Of a stretch of DNA of 64,000 nt, positions 34,736 to 48,600 are shown in pieces (positions within the stretch are counted from its first letter, which is position 1; every line of letters begins with the position of its first letter). A program made the translations under genes and the position numbers. This DNA is from Labia minor (lineage: Eukaryota; Arthropoda; Insecta; Dermaptera; Spongiphoridae): positions 80,693,034 to 80,757,033 of the forward strand of contig OY720345.1 in the NCBI GenBank assembly GCA_963082975.1, read 5' to 3'. The notes under the pieces were generated by a model that had not been told where the DNA came from, did no database searches, and saw only the letters and a program-made list of their open reading frames with translations.

Positions 34736-36597
34736 ATATGTTTGATAATTTTTCACATGATTAATAATTGTATAAAACTGCTATATATAGAATTTCAGCT
34801 TGATTGAATCGCTGAAAGTACCAGAATTAATTTTTTAACACTGCAAATCTCACGCGCCAACACGTGCCATGGTGCCATCAATAAAAAACCAAACATGCGC
34901 TGGTTTAATATTTATTATTTATAATTTATAATTAATTAAATTTAATTTAAATATAATATATTATGTTATTTAATCCAATTCAAATTACGAGATAGTCGAG
35001 TGGAGACACTCCAGCTAATTTTTCTTCTAAAGTGACCGTTAAAATATACAAAAATAAACAAGTCAACATTTCGGATCCACATTTCAATATGCCTAACAGG
35101 GATTGGGATATTGCAAAGCCGGTGTGAGGGGTATTGCTTATGGAAAATTACATGTAAAACAAAAGTAAAAACTCATCAAGTGGAAATGTTTAAATATTTA
35201 ATTAGGAAAATTTTAAAAATTAAAAAATAAATAGAGTATTTACGCAAGTCTCAGATTATGTATATTTACCTCGTCTTACTAAATCATTTGGGGAGTTCAA
35301 TTTTTCAATTTTATGCTAAGGTCAAACGTTCGCCATATCCCTCACACAGGCATTGCGTTATATCACCCCACCGACCATATTTCGACGCAATTTCAGAAAA
35401 AGATTTGCTAATTTTAAATAATATCCCTCTGTTTTACTTTACATTGAAAACCCATATTTTAGAACTCGAAAAAAGCATTATAAAAATAAAACTAAAAAAC
35501 TTCACTTTATTAAAAAAAAAATAAAAAAAAAAATGGCAGTCGAGGGACTGACAGACAGAAGTGAAAACTTCTGTGTAAGAAATTTGAAAGCAGACGGAAT
35601 GCGCACCAGCTTCACGAGAAAAATATATATTATATACGTAAATATATATATATATATAATTAATAAATTAAAAATTAAAAAAATTAAAAATAAATAAAAT
35701 TCATAATTATTTTTTCAGCAAACTGATTATTATTACAAAAATATTAAAAATACGATTTGTATGAATAGAAAATAACATCATTTATATATTAAAATATAAT
35801 ATTCTTTATTTATTTCTTTTCCGTACAAAATCTTTACATCTATAATTTATATTACAATATAATATGCTTTTATTGCAATATTTCAAAGGCCGAAATGTTA
35901 TACTATAGTATATGAATTCAAATTTTCCAGTTGTTGCATATTCTAGTCTACAAAATACCAATTTTTCAATGACTCCAACGGTAGTATTTATTATTATTTG
36001 TAATTTTAATACAATTTGAAATAAATATTAATTTATAATTTATGAATTTTTTTTATGTTTTAATCATCGTTACTCCTACTACTACTACTAATGCTGAGAT
36101 TATTATATTAAATCTTTTCTATTGTTTATTACTGATACAAACGATGCTTAAGAGCTCATCAAATGTAAGTTTTATACATTCTTAATATATATAATATCTA
36201 TTATAAAAATTAATTTAAAATGTTATCACCCTATAATAAAAATTTATACTTTATACGAGGCTTACCTATATTTTGAATATTTATTTAAATTTTAATAAAA
36301 TAATATGTCTATATATTCATATAATTTTTTTTTTTTTTTGGTTAAAAGAATGGCTCAAAATTATTTTATCCAAAATAAATATTTTTATATTATTTATATA
36401 AATTGATTATAAATTTTAATATATTTATAAAATATAAATTAATGTAGTTTTTCATTAAAATTTAAAAAAAAATAATAATAAAATGATATTTTGTTTGTAT
36501 TAGTAAATTTTTTAGTGTATGTCCCATATATGAATAAGTACATAATATATGTAAGTGATGTTTGAGAATAAAATACTTTAGAAAACATTATAATTAA
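34736..36597. other. AT-rich spacer with decayed inverted repeat
   Basis: Around 35105-35360 GCCGGTGTGAGGG and an inverted TCCCTCACACAGGC suggest a decayed element. The remainder is AT-rich, with (TA)n near 35640-35660, and I see no gene. Confidence 0.4.
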
Positions 36598-36605
36598 CAA
36601 TAAGG

Positions 36606-36930
36606 TAGTGGTTTCCAACATTTCTGAACCGACGCCCCCCTTTTTTAAAAAAAAATTCTTGCGCCCCCCTTAATTTTTGTAATAATCTAATTTCATAAAT
36701 ACTCACATAATATAGTAACCATATCCAAAATATTGAAAAATCGAAAATGTTCAAAAGCCTTATCGCAAAAAACATTTTACCTTTTTTTTTAATAACCATA
36801 TTGAAAAAATTGGACGACTAAGATTATTATAGATTTTAGAAAAAAAAATTGGATCTAAACATTCGCGCCCCCCTTACAATAATCTCGCGCCCCCCCCGGG
36901 GAGGTGCGCCCCACAGGTTGCAAAACGCTG
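36606..36930. mobile_element. Non-autonomous hAT element
   Basis: TAGTGGTTTCCAACAT at the left and, inverted, CAGCGTTTTGCAACCTG at the right form the ends, with subterminal GCGCCCCCC motifs on both sides. CAATAAGG flanks it at 36598-36605 and 36931-36938, a perfect 8-bp target duplication. It inserted across the left end of the next element. Confidence 0.88.
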
Positions 36931-36933
36931 CAA

Positions 36934-37135
36934 TAAGGTGACCATTTTTTGAAAACACCAAATCAGGACATTTTACCTTTGTTTTATAGAACCAAATTGA
37001 AAAAACTTTTAAAAAAAGTACGAAATGTCCTCAATATTTCAAAAAACGGGACAGATATCAAAAAGGAGGACAGTTAGGAGGACACTTACAAAAGGAGGAC
37101 TGTCCTCCCTAAAGGAGGATGGTTGGTCACCTTAT
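36934..37135. mobile_element. Small inverted-repeat element
   Basis: The ends TAAGGTGACCA and TGGTCACCTTA are inverted, and the interior has repeated GGAGGAC motifs (37064-37117). It is about 200 bp without coding capacity; the superfamily is not clear from its ends. Confidence 0.65.
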
Positions 37136-37609
37136 TAACAATATATATAAGTATTAATTTGTTTGTCTATTTGTTATAATAAATTATAATTAATTAAAAT
37201 TTAGTTAAATTATTCATTACTAATATTTTTGGTTTAATTGTATTCAAATATATCTTGTTTGTCAATTTAAATATATATATAATCTAAAATTTTATTTTAT
37301 CTGTGCAGTCAACTCCTGAAATAAATTTCTTTTCTGAAAATAAGAAAATGATTTAAGGAAAAAATTAAAAAAAAATTAATTAAATTTATTATATTTTATT
37401 TTTAAATTGTATCGCGATTTATATACAATTAAAAAAAAGAAAACAAATCTATTTATAATATTGGAACTTTTATTATTAATTACTAAAAAGTCATAAAAAA
37501 AAAATTGTTCCAAATTTCTTCACTTTCGCTTTCTCTTTCTTTATATATATATAATTATATATTTATATAAATAATTATTTTTTTTTAAATATGAATGACC
37601 TATTAATAA

Positions 37610-37630
37610 TAAACTTTATTCATTTATTTC
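37610..37630 (-). terminator. Probable polyadenylation signals of RBBP6
   Basis: On the minus strand AAATAAATGAATAAAG gives two AATAAA signals about 130-150 bp after the RBBP6 stop codon at 37760. Others occur nearby because the DNA is AT-rich, so the one used is uncertain. Confidence 0.45.
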
Positions 37631-37759
37631 TTAAGCTAAATATCTCAAAATAAAAAAAAACTTATTTCTTTTATTTTTAATAATAAACATATATATATTT
37701 ATATATATAATTAATTTGATGAAAATAAAATAGAAGGAATGTTTTTAGGTTAATCATGA

Positions 37760-40616
37760 CTATCGGTGTTTCGACTTCTTCTTTTTTTTGCTAGATTTTT
37801 TGCTGCTTCGGTGATGTTTACGTCTCGATCGGTGGCTCGAGGAAGCAGTATCACTATCTCCACTATCAGAATCAGAATCGGAACTACTTGAATTACTATC
37901 ATCACTATCATCGTCATCACTACTTGAATGACGACGTTTTGAAGATTTACCACTACGTTTTGAAGATTTGGTTGAATTACCAAGGGTTCCATTTCGATGG
38001 TGATGTTTTCTTGATTTATCACCATGCTTGTGATGTTTGGATGATACGTCACTTGAGGATGAAGAACTTGATGATGACCGACTACGTTTTCTGACTGTTG
38101 ATGAACTGGGATTATTGGTTGAAGCGGAATTTGCTGATCTTGTAGGGTTCATTCCAGAATTATTTGGAGCTTCTGAACCTGAACTTAAGTCATAATCTGG
38201 TTCAAAGCTTGCTTCATCAATAGTTGCTGCAGTTACAGAGTCTGTTGTTCTAATGGTATGAGTCGAATTTAATATTTCATTTTTTGAAATCTCCTTTTTA
38301 TTTTCATGTTCACTTTTACTTGGTTTTTCATCTTTTTTCTGTTTTTTAATAGTTTTATCTTTTTCTTTATCTTTTTTATGTCGTTTATCTTTTTTCCTAT
38401 CTGATATTGATTTTTTTCTGCTATGCGATCTTGTTTCGCGTTTTTTCTTTTTTAAATCCTTGGTTTTTGATTCTTTTTCAGATGAAATGGCTCTAGTATT
38501 TCGTTTTTCACGTTCTCTTTCTTTTTCACGATTTCCTTTATCTCTATCTTTCTCTCTATCTCTCTCACGTTCTCGTTCTCGTTCCCTATCACGTTCCCTA
38601 TCTCGTTCACGTTCACGATCTCTATCACGATCACGCCTTTGTACATTTAACTGAAGAAGTGATGGTAACTCTTTTCTACTAGCTGATGAATCTTTAATCC
38701 GATAATGTGATGAAGAAGCTGAATGAGGATTGGAATTTGGTGATTTACTTTTACTTCGAGACCGAGATCGAGATTGAGAATGGGTTCCAGTTCGTCGTTC
38801 CATATTAATAGTGCTTCTCATCTGTGGTTTAGATGATCCATTACCAGTATTTGTAGAAGAATTCGAATTTGAATTATTATTAAGATTATTTGATAAATTC
38901 TTTTGAAATTTACTTCTATCAAGTTTTTTAGTTTTTAAAACAGGTGTTTGTTCTTCAATTTGTGCCAATTGTTGTTGTAACTGTTGAGCTATAGACGGAA
39001 TAGTTGAAGTCATAGCTGCTTGAACAGTTTTTCGAACTTCATCTCTTTGTTGTTGATCCTGTTGTTGGACAGTTACATTTCGTCTTCTATCTAATGGTCT
39101 AATTGCATTTATTGCTTTTTGAAAAATTGCATTTTCAGCTCGTTTTAATACTTCAGAGGTAATCATCTTATTATTTTGAGTAGTTAATGTTCCTAAGGTA
39201 GAATCAGCATCATTAACCCCAGAAGGACTAGTAGAAGTTGTTAACAAAGGAGAAGTTTTTGCAATATGAATTGGATTACTTGGTAAGTCTTCTTCCAATT
39301 CATCTAGTTCCCATTTCGATGGCTCTGGTAAAGGAGCAAGAGGACCAACAGATTCTCCTTTAGATGGATTATTAGATGCAATTGAAGTGCTCTGATTAGG
39401 TATTGAAGGAGTATCAGGAATATGCGGAACTTCACTTGATGGAAGTGAAATTAAATTTTTATTATTTTTATCAGCCTCTACAATTTCTTTTGATTTTGTT
39501 TCAGGTTCTCTTTCTTCTTTTGGTAAAGATGTTGTTTGTGGAATTATATTAGTATCAGGTATATCAGGCTTAGGTGCCTCTGGGATTGGTGTAATATTTG
39601 TGTTAATTGGTATGTCATCATCTAATCCTCCATAAAGAGACTCAGTAATAATATTTGCAGTATCTGTTTGATCTTTTTTAGGTTCAGGTTTATTATCCAA
39701 TTGTTTGTCAATATTACGAAATTCTGATCTTGGATCTATTTTTATTATTATTTTTCTTGGTTCTATGAGTTCAGTCCTTTCAAATCGAATTATTTCACGT
39801 TCTTTCTTTTCGACTTTCCTTTCTGGTAATTTTAAATCAATCTTTTGCTCTATACTAGGAACACTTTCATCTTTTCTTTCGTTTCCTTCAGTGACCTTTA
39901 ATTTTGTTTTTGTTTCATCTTGACTCTCAATCGAGTCTTTTTTAGTGTCTTTACTTTTTTCTTTATGCTTCTTTTTCTTTTCTTTTTTAGTTTCTTTCTC
40001 TTTTTCCTCCTTTTCTTTATTCTTCTTTCGTTTTTTATCTTTTGATTTTCTTTCTTTTTCTTTATCATCTTTCTTTTCTTTTTTCTTGATAGTTTCTTCG
40101 GATTTATCTACACTACTGCCTCTTTCTTTCTTATGATCTGATTTATCTGATTGATAACCTACAGATGATGACTTTTTAGAAGACATATAGCTTCTAGAAG
40201 ACTTTTCAGTTTCATAATCTCGTGGACTATTCGAAGTACGGCGATCATATCGATGACGATGATCATAATAGTAATCATCATCACGAGATCTGGTATGGGT
40301 TGTTGATGAGGCAATATTTATTGATTGTGATGGTTGTGGTAGATTTGTTTGTACAAGAGGAGGTGGAGAATGTCGGTCATATGAACTGGTATAATTATCT
40401 ATAATCATTCCCGCAGGAGGAGCAATCGCAGAACCCAATAATGGAGGAGGATGACTCCCTGAAAGAGAGCTAGTAGTTTCGCTGTAGATAGGATCGTAAC
40501 GACGATGATATGCAGCTGGGGTAGCTAAGAGAGGCCTTGGACGTCCAGTAGTCGAAGTACTGCCCCCAATGGCAGTAGAAGATGAAACCGTTGGCAGGTA
40601 ACGGGAATCATTGTAT
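37760..40616 (-). CDS. RBBP6: RBBP6 last exon: charged, disordered C-terminal tail
   Basis: This exon supplies residues 1017-1968 and the stop. It begins RYNDSRYLPTVSSS after an acceptor TTTGTACAG. The tail has long Lys/Glu blocks (KKKEKKDDKEKERKSKD near residue 1200), an acidic-to-neutral middle with SKWELDELEEDLPS, Arg/Asp/Glu repeats (DRDRERERDRERDRERE), a poly-Ser/Asp stretch (SSDDDDSDDSNSSSS) and the end SSKKKKKSKHR. No folded domain is evident; it should be nuclear, low-complexity and heavily phosphorylated. It could be mistaken for a separate single-exon gene starting at an internal Met, but the phase and acceptor tie it to exon 18. Confidence 0.94.
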
Positions 40617-42619
40617 CTGTACAAATAAATATAATATTTCGTTAGATTAACATTATTATATATTATCTAGTAACCCATTTAAAAAATAAATTAATTTAAA
40701 TTTTAAAATTTAATATATTTAGTTTATTTCTAACAATTTTAACAAGTATAAATTAAAAATTTAAGAGAAAAATTATAAATAATATTTGAATTATATAAAT
40801 TTATTTTTATGATGAATTTAATAGAAAAAATTATTGTTGTTTTCTAAAAAAAAAAATAAAACATTATTTAAATTACATGTTCTTGAATAAAATAAATAAA
40901 TTAAAATAGTAAAATAAAAAACTTAATCAGCGTCTGATCGAACTGGTAATGATAGTGCTTACCGTTCAATAGTAGAACCTTGGTAATTTTTATCAGGAGT
41001 ATGGAAACAGAAATTTAGAAAAATAAAATAAAATTTTAAGAGGAAGTTTGATTGTTAATAAGAAAATATAGATTTTTTTTTCTTGATTCCTAAACAATCT
41101 TAAATTTTTAATTAATTTATATGAGTGTTATAGATTTAATTATACATTTATTTATTTATATTTATAATTATAAATTAATATGTTGGAAAATGAGAGTTTC
41201 AAGAACGAGGATAAATTATTTTCTATGTATTTTTTTAATGAAGTTATAAATTAAAATTTTATTTTGGAAAGGAAAACATCTAAAATTTATAAAGAAATCG
41301 TAAATTGCTTGAATTCTTCTTTTTATAGAACTTGAAAATTAATATTTGAAATTGATCCTTGAAGAAAATTTTCTATTAGGGAATTTGAGATATGAGAATC
41401 AAATAATTTGCTTGGAATAGAGGACCGGTCACATGGATACTTCAACCTGTGAATATTTGCATGCAGTTGGTGTCCTAAAATTCCTATTGCACATAAAGTT
41501 CTTAATAAATATTCTAAATAAATAAAATGAACATGTATTTTTTCAGTTACAAGATTTGGTTCTGAAAAAAAAAATATTATTTTGAAAAAAAAAAAATCAT
41601 TTCACCTTATAATTATCATAAAAATGTAATAAATAATTTATTTTCTTAGAAGTTTTTAGAAAAGTAGTATATATATATATAAATAGAATTAATAATATAT
41701 GCAGAATAAAATATTTTTGATTATTGTTAAGTTTTAAATTTTTTTATAAAACAAATGATTTTTTTCTATAATTAATCTTTAATTTATTCTATATATAAAT
41801 TACTAATGATCCTTTTTAATTCTCATGATTTATTGTTATAATTAGTGCTTAACACAAATTACATTAATATTTTTAAAATCTTCTTTTCAAACCCTCTGCT
41901 TTCACAATTAATCAACAAATTTTCAATATCAGTGAGTTTCTTTAGTTTTTTTGAAAAAGTTTACATTTTTTTCAATAATCCTTCATGCACGATTTTTTTG
42001 GTATAGATATAAATCAAACTCGAAAAATAAAAAAAAAAAAGAATTAATATTTATTTTATTTATATTTTTAATTTAAAAAAAATGACATTTTATAATGAAT
42101 AAAGTGAGAAAATGTAAACTCATAAAATTTCGGGTATTAAACGATTTTCCCCCAATAAATTAAAATATTCAATTAAATAATACAAAGATGGGTAATAAAA
42201 ATGAACAAGAAATTAAGAGAATTAAAAATGGTTTTATCATAATGTTTTGTAGAATGGAAATCTAATAAGCAAGTCTGCCTGAGATGCAAATCTTAACTTA
42301 AAATTTCGGAATCATTCAATGGGGGATCGATTGGACTGGAAGGGTATGGATATATTAATATTTGTAAATAACGAAATGGTTCTCAGGCAGAAACTTGTTT
42401 CAATATATATTACTAAGTGATCTTACGTATTCGCTTTTCATATATCGATCATATATATCAAATATACTAAAGATTCAAACTGAGTTTTGATATTAAAGAA
42501 AATTTAGAGCTCCAAATCATGCATTCTTGTTTTTTCTAAACTGCATCCATGTGAACGGACCTAAAGGAAAACCCTTAAAGAATATTAAAACAGTGAAACT
42601 CAACCTTTAGTAAATATAT

Positions 42620-42661
<42 letters not shown>

Positions 42662-45600
42662 TTTCAAACGGAATTAATAATAATAATATATTATATTCAT
42701 ATTTATAATTTAGAATATTATTTCTTAAGCATTTAATACATAAATAAATTTCTATTAGATTAAATTAATCAATATTTATGTAAAAAAATAAATTAATTCA
42801 ACATTTCAAAATAAAAGTATCTAATAAAAATTTATATATAAATTATATGGAATTAATGGACAAATAAATTTAAATTCAAATTTGATTTCACTTAAGGTTG
42901 AAAAACACTGTAATAAAATTTAATTTTGTTTAATTTTACACCGTAATTCAAATTCGTAATAATAATATAATCAATTTTTCAGTTATTTCGAAATATGCAT
43001 TGTGTTTATTAAGGAAATTCTCTTATATATTATTATTTTAGATTAAAAAATAGCAATATCCATGGTTCACCGGGATGATGCGCAGTAGTTTCTTGAGTAG
43101 TGATTGTAACGCAGTAACTTAGAACACAAGTCATCGAGTAGAAATGTTCCCCACTGTAATTTGAGACCTGAAGGAAGGTAGTGAGCTTGCAACTTGGTAT
43201 TTTATTGCAAATAAGCAAAAAATTTTTGTATTATTTATCTATATATATATATATCGATATAGATATATATAGATATATCGCAAATCCATAAGTTCTTTTA
43301 ATTTTAGAAATTATAAAACTAAAAAAATATGATTAATACAAATAATATTATAAATTACAATACATTTTTTTTTACATTTGATATCAATTTCAATTACGAT
43401 TATAATAAATATATCACTAATCCATAACAATTTATTAAAGTATATGAAATATAAAAATAAAGAAAAATATTGTATTCCACATTTGTTTGAGTATATTAAT
43501 TATTTTGTATTTATTTAAAATTATTTTTTATTTTAATGGATTTTTCTATAAAAAAAATAATATATTTTTGGCATTACATTAGAATTGTTTGTCCGTTTTA
43601 TTCAATTGACAATCCAAGTTGTCCATATTTGTTCACTTTAGCAATAACACTCACCATATTTTTTCATTTCTTATTGTTTTTATTTTTTAATTTATAAAAC
43701 ACAAGTATAAATTCTATATTACACAAAGTAGGGAAATATTAAAAAAAAAAAATTAAAAAAAAAATATAATAGAAAACAATTATGTGAATCACTTCTTAAA
43801 ATAAATAAATAATCTACAAAACTTCACTAAATTTTAAAATTATTATAAATACAAAAAAACATGATATTTATTTATATATTTTCAAAATTTTTGATTTTTA
43901 ATTTCATTCAATTGATATTAATTTATTTAAATAAAATCAAATTCCAATGGATTTTATTTAATAGATGCAAAGTTATAAAAATTTGTTATTTTTTTGTTAA
44001 AGTAAAAAATATAAACTTGGAAAGAAACAACAAGTTTCTTTTTAAATGAATAAATTTATAATTAATAAAAACTGAATAATAATCATTAAAATGTTAATAC
44101 ACTATAGGTAAAAGTATCTCAGTGTTGTGTTTTGGAATAAAAATCAATATTTATGGCTTTGATATATATTAGTTACTCAGGATACCTGGACCCCTCTTAC
44201 TAGATTTGGTAAAACTGAAGAATCACGTTTTTTTTTTTTTACTTAACTTTTTACTTTTCTATTTTAGAAATTTCAAGATGAACTCACTGAAAGTCAAAAA
44301 CTTCTCAAAATATATTTTTATGTTTTACCCTTCCACCCTACTCTCTGCCAAGTTGGATTAAGGCAGAAATTGCTTTCATTGTTTTTATTCATTTCTCAAT
44401 TTTGTGAAAATTAAAAAATAGATATAACGTTATAGAATAATATCTTATGGATGTGTAGTGATTCCAAAAAATCTTCTAAATAAATATATTCCTTTTTCTT
44501 AACTTGAAGTAAACTGAGTAAAATAATTTTTGGATAAAAGCTGTCACAATTAAATATAAATAAACAAATAATATACTAGGTGTGTCTAAAAAGTTCGGTG
44601 AATGGTATGATAAAAACATAAAAAGAGACTGTAAATTGTAAATACATTTATTAACCTTCAAAATACTCTCCACTTGCCACAACACACTTCTGACAACGTT
44701 CGTATAACGCTTGAAAACTGTTGGAGAAATCTAGATGTTGAATCGTTCTCAGAGTAGCCGTCACAACGTTCAGGCCGGCAATCCACAAGCAGGACACTAG
44801 AAAACACTGAACGTGTACGAGAGATGCTAACAAAAGATCGGCGATTGACTCTGCGACTAATAGCCGAAAAATTGGGTATTAGCAAAGTCACAGTAAGTAG
44901 TGTTTTCTGGTGTCCTGCTTGTGGATTGCCGGCCTGAACGTTGTGACGGCTACTCTGAGAACGATTCCACATCAAGATTTCTCCAACAGTTTTCAAGCGT
45001 TATACGAACGTTGTCAGAATTGGGTTGTGGCAAGTGGAGAGTATTTTGAAGGTTAATTAAGGTATTTACAATTTACATTCTCTTTTATTGTTTTTATCAT
45101 ACCATTAACCGAACTTTTTAAGACACACCTCGTATATATAATATATTATTATATTATATTATTGTATATTATCCACTTCCTTTACCCAAATTTATTATTA
45201 TTGATTAATATATAAAATTTTCTAATTTTGAAGATCATAATTTTAAATAGTATTTCTTTAAGTAATTTCAAAACAATTTTTATGATTTTTCATATTTATA
45301 TATTTAAAAATATGCCAATGATGAGCATATGATATTAAACTAAAACTATAGATCACAATTATATATACATATTGATTTTTTATCCGAAAATACAACCCTG
45401 ATATCTTTGCTTATTTTATTACACTAAAATACCAATAAAATAAATTAAAAAAAAACAATTTTAAAGTTAGCAATAAAATTACTTTTTAAATACAAAATTA
45501 TTAATATATTCTAAACTAAATAGTTCGTACACACTCATTTAATACAACAAACACATCAAACCAATTAAAAATAAATGTTTGGATTAATAAATAACTGAAA

Positions 45601-48600
45601 TTGTTTTATATATTTTTTGCTCATTTGAATAATACAGTTTTTTGTAAAAATTTAATTATTCAAATATGACATTTGAATATTGCTGAGAGTAGTATATTAT
45701 CATATACATAAATGAAATTGAACATTAATCTGATCTGTTTTATTAATTCAAATTTATACAAACGTATTGTATAATAAATTTAATTACATTTTTATATCGA
45801 ATAATTATTAATTTTCTTATATGAGTCAAAATTGAATTGAAAATTTAAAACTTTTGAGATTGTATAAATTGTATGATAATGTTATATGATATAAATAGTT
45901 TAAATCCTTAAGTTATTGTATAATAGTTTAATAGAGAGTTTAGAGAAACATATTAGCAAAATTAATATTTTAAATTAATTGCTATTAATTAGCTTAAAAA
46001 TATATTCATTTATATAATTTATTATATATACAGTGCATATACATATTTTCATTTAAAATTGATTTTTCTTTAACCAAAATGATGTACTAATAATAAAGAC
46101 TATTTTTTTTAATGTTTAAATAAAATTTAAATTACATTTCAAGAATGATTAGATATTTAATTTACATGGATATGCTTTAATAAATAAAGTAAAAAAAAAT
46201 TTAATAATATTATATAATTATTATTATTAAAACGAAATTTATTAAAAACTAGATAGATACAGATATATATATATATATATATATTATGTGGACTTAAATA
46301 TCATTTTTTCATAAATCATCCTAAAAAAATTTTAATGAAAATATTTTGATGAACTAATAGTGAGATTAATTATTTCATTTTAAATATTTTTTAAGTTTAT
46401 AATTCAAATTTAACTTAAATATCAAAAAGAAATTGAAGAAAATATTAAAATAAAGAAAAAGTTTTATAATTCATTAAATTTAAGATTAATTTAAGTAAAA
46501 ATTTTTAATTAAATTTGAGTATTTTGGAATAATTAATCTTGATAGTATTATAATTTTTAAAAAAATTAGAAATGATAATGTGATCTTCCATTTTCCAATG
46601 AAATTTTATATGGTGGGGGGGAATTAAGATTATATCTCCTCTCTCTTCGATTAAAAGATTTTATTTATCGTTATGTGAAAAAAATAAATTTAATAATCTT
46701 TATTTCTAATTTCCAATTTTTGAAAATTTCAATCATTCCCCCAGATTATTTCTAAAAACACTTTTAATTCCCATTTGTTTTTGTTTTTTTGTTTTTTGTT
46801 TATGTTGAATTTGAATTTTGTTAACTTGTATTTTTAAATTCATATAGTAAGCTAGATAGATTATAATACTAAATCAAAAAGATAATTCATACGAATATTA
46901 TTATTTATTTTTAATTTATATTAAAAATAATCCTAAAATGCTTCTTAAAAGATATATAATTAAAAAACAAATTAATTTTTAGTTCTATTTAGGAATCTGC
47001 GATTTCGTTTTTTTCTTGACAGATGGAATTTCCTCTTGCATTTGATCTGGCAAGCGGTAACTTTGTCAAAATAGTAGAGCATACATGACAAATGGCCATT
47101 CTGGGATAATTTATTGACAACTTAAAATTCATTCAAATTAATAAATAAATAATAATAAATTAATAAGTATAATCCAGTGGAGTGTATCATATTAAATAGG
47201 ACTGAGAAGAAAAATATAAGTTCGCAGGACATCGTGGTTTGGATGAGCCGGGGGAGAGGGGCTGATTTAAGCAGGGCAGTGACTAAGACGAAATTTATGA
47301 ACTCATATAAAATATATCTTTAAGACCAAATTGATCTTTAGCTTATGTTAATCACTTTTTCGAAGTGAAATGAGAAATTGGGAAATAAAAACCCAAAAAA
47401 GAAAAAAACGTTAGCGATGGTAGCCAGGTAGAAGGTGCAACATATATTCCATACGCTTTAGATAAAACCCTATCCAAATTTGAGATTAATAGGTCAAAAA
47501 ACACCAAAAAGAAAAAAAACAATAAAGCTAAAGACAAGAGCACATCAATTTCAGTTTAATTCTCCTTTAGGTCTGTATTTTTTCGCAGCTTATATTCCTA
47601 ACATAATGGTATAAATTGCTCTTTCAAAAAAAGAATTTGGTTAATATTTCTCATATAAATTGTTTTATTCCATTACAATCAGGGCCGTCTTAAGGAATTC
47701 GGCGCCCATGGGCTACTAAAAATAATGCGCCCTTCTTCCTAAGAAAATACACAGAATGGCAAATGGGAGTCGGAAAAGTTATCAGTTTTTAGTCTAATCC
47801 TTAGAACTCTCTATTATATGATTGGTGGTCTTATATTAACTCCAGTACAGCTCCGACTGGCTCCGAAAGTTCAAATGCGACTGAAACAAAAGTACGATCG
47901 GTAGGGTGTCGGGACTCCTATTTCGCGTTGCCCTTCTCTATCGTTTTTCAGCATATTTGGAAGAAATAAAAATCAGTTTAATATTTTAAGAAGTGTTTTA
48001 ATTTAAAAATAAGTAAAAACTAATAAAATGAAAAATAAATTTTTACTATATCGCAAATAAAAAATAGCCGCCTCAAAAGGCTTGCGCCCTGGGGCTATAG
48101 CCCATTTAGCCCTGAGGTTAGGGCGGCACTGATTACAATATAAACCCGGCTGTATTGAAAAACCCTGTATTCCTCTAAACATCAATTTAACAAAATAATT
48201 TCTGTAAAAATATATTTAAATAAAAAGACCAATCCAACATTTTCTAAGAGGAATAATGAATAATATAATATGATGTTTTGTTATCTGATAATTGAAAGGT
48301 CAATTTTTTCACTATAAAATTTACAAAAATAACTATTTGAAAAATAAATATAAAAATACAATATTTATCGGTTCTTTTTGTTCTATATCTTTTAATCTAA
48401 ATAAACTTGAAATTATCAAAGGTTTGTTAATAGTAACAATATTTATTTAAAAATAATCCAATAAATAATACTGAAGACTATAGTTAAAGATTTATTTCTT
48501 CATCATCAGTTTGAAATAAAATTAAAGCTGGAAGAGTTTGTCTATCATTCTTTGTTAATCATTCGATTTTCAGAAGGGGACTAATATAATATAAACTTGA

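Noticed and set aside
38460..40404. Plus-strand frames opposite the RBBP6 tail
   Set aside because: Ser/Phe/Leu-rich shadows of the Lys/Arg/Glu repeats on the other strand.
37760..40624. A separate single-exon gene of 954 codons
   Set aside because: Its first Met lies in intron sequence just before an acceptor, and the frame joins exon 18 of RBBP6 exactly, so it is the last exon.
44651..44996. Minus-strand frames of 60-112 codons as a gene
   Set aside because: They are pieces of mariner transposase inside a fold-back element, not a gene.
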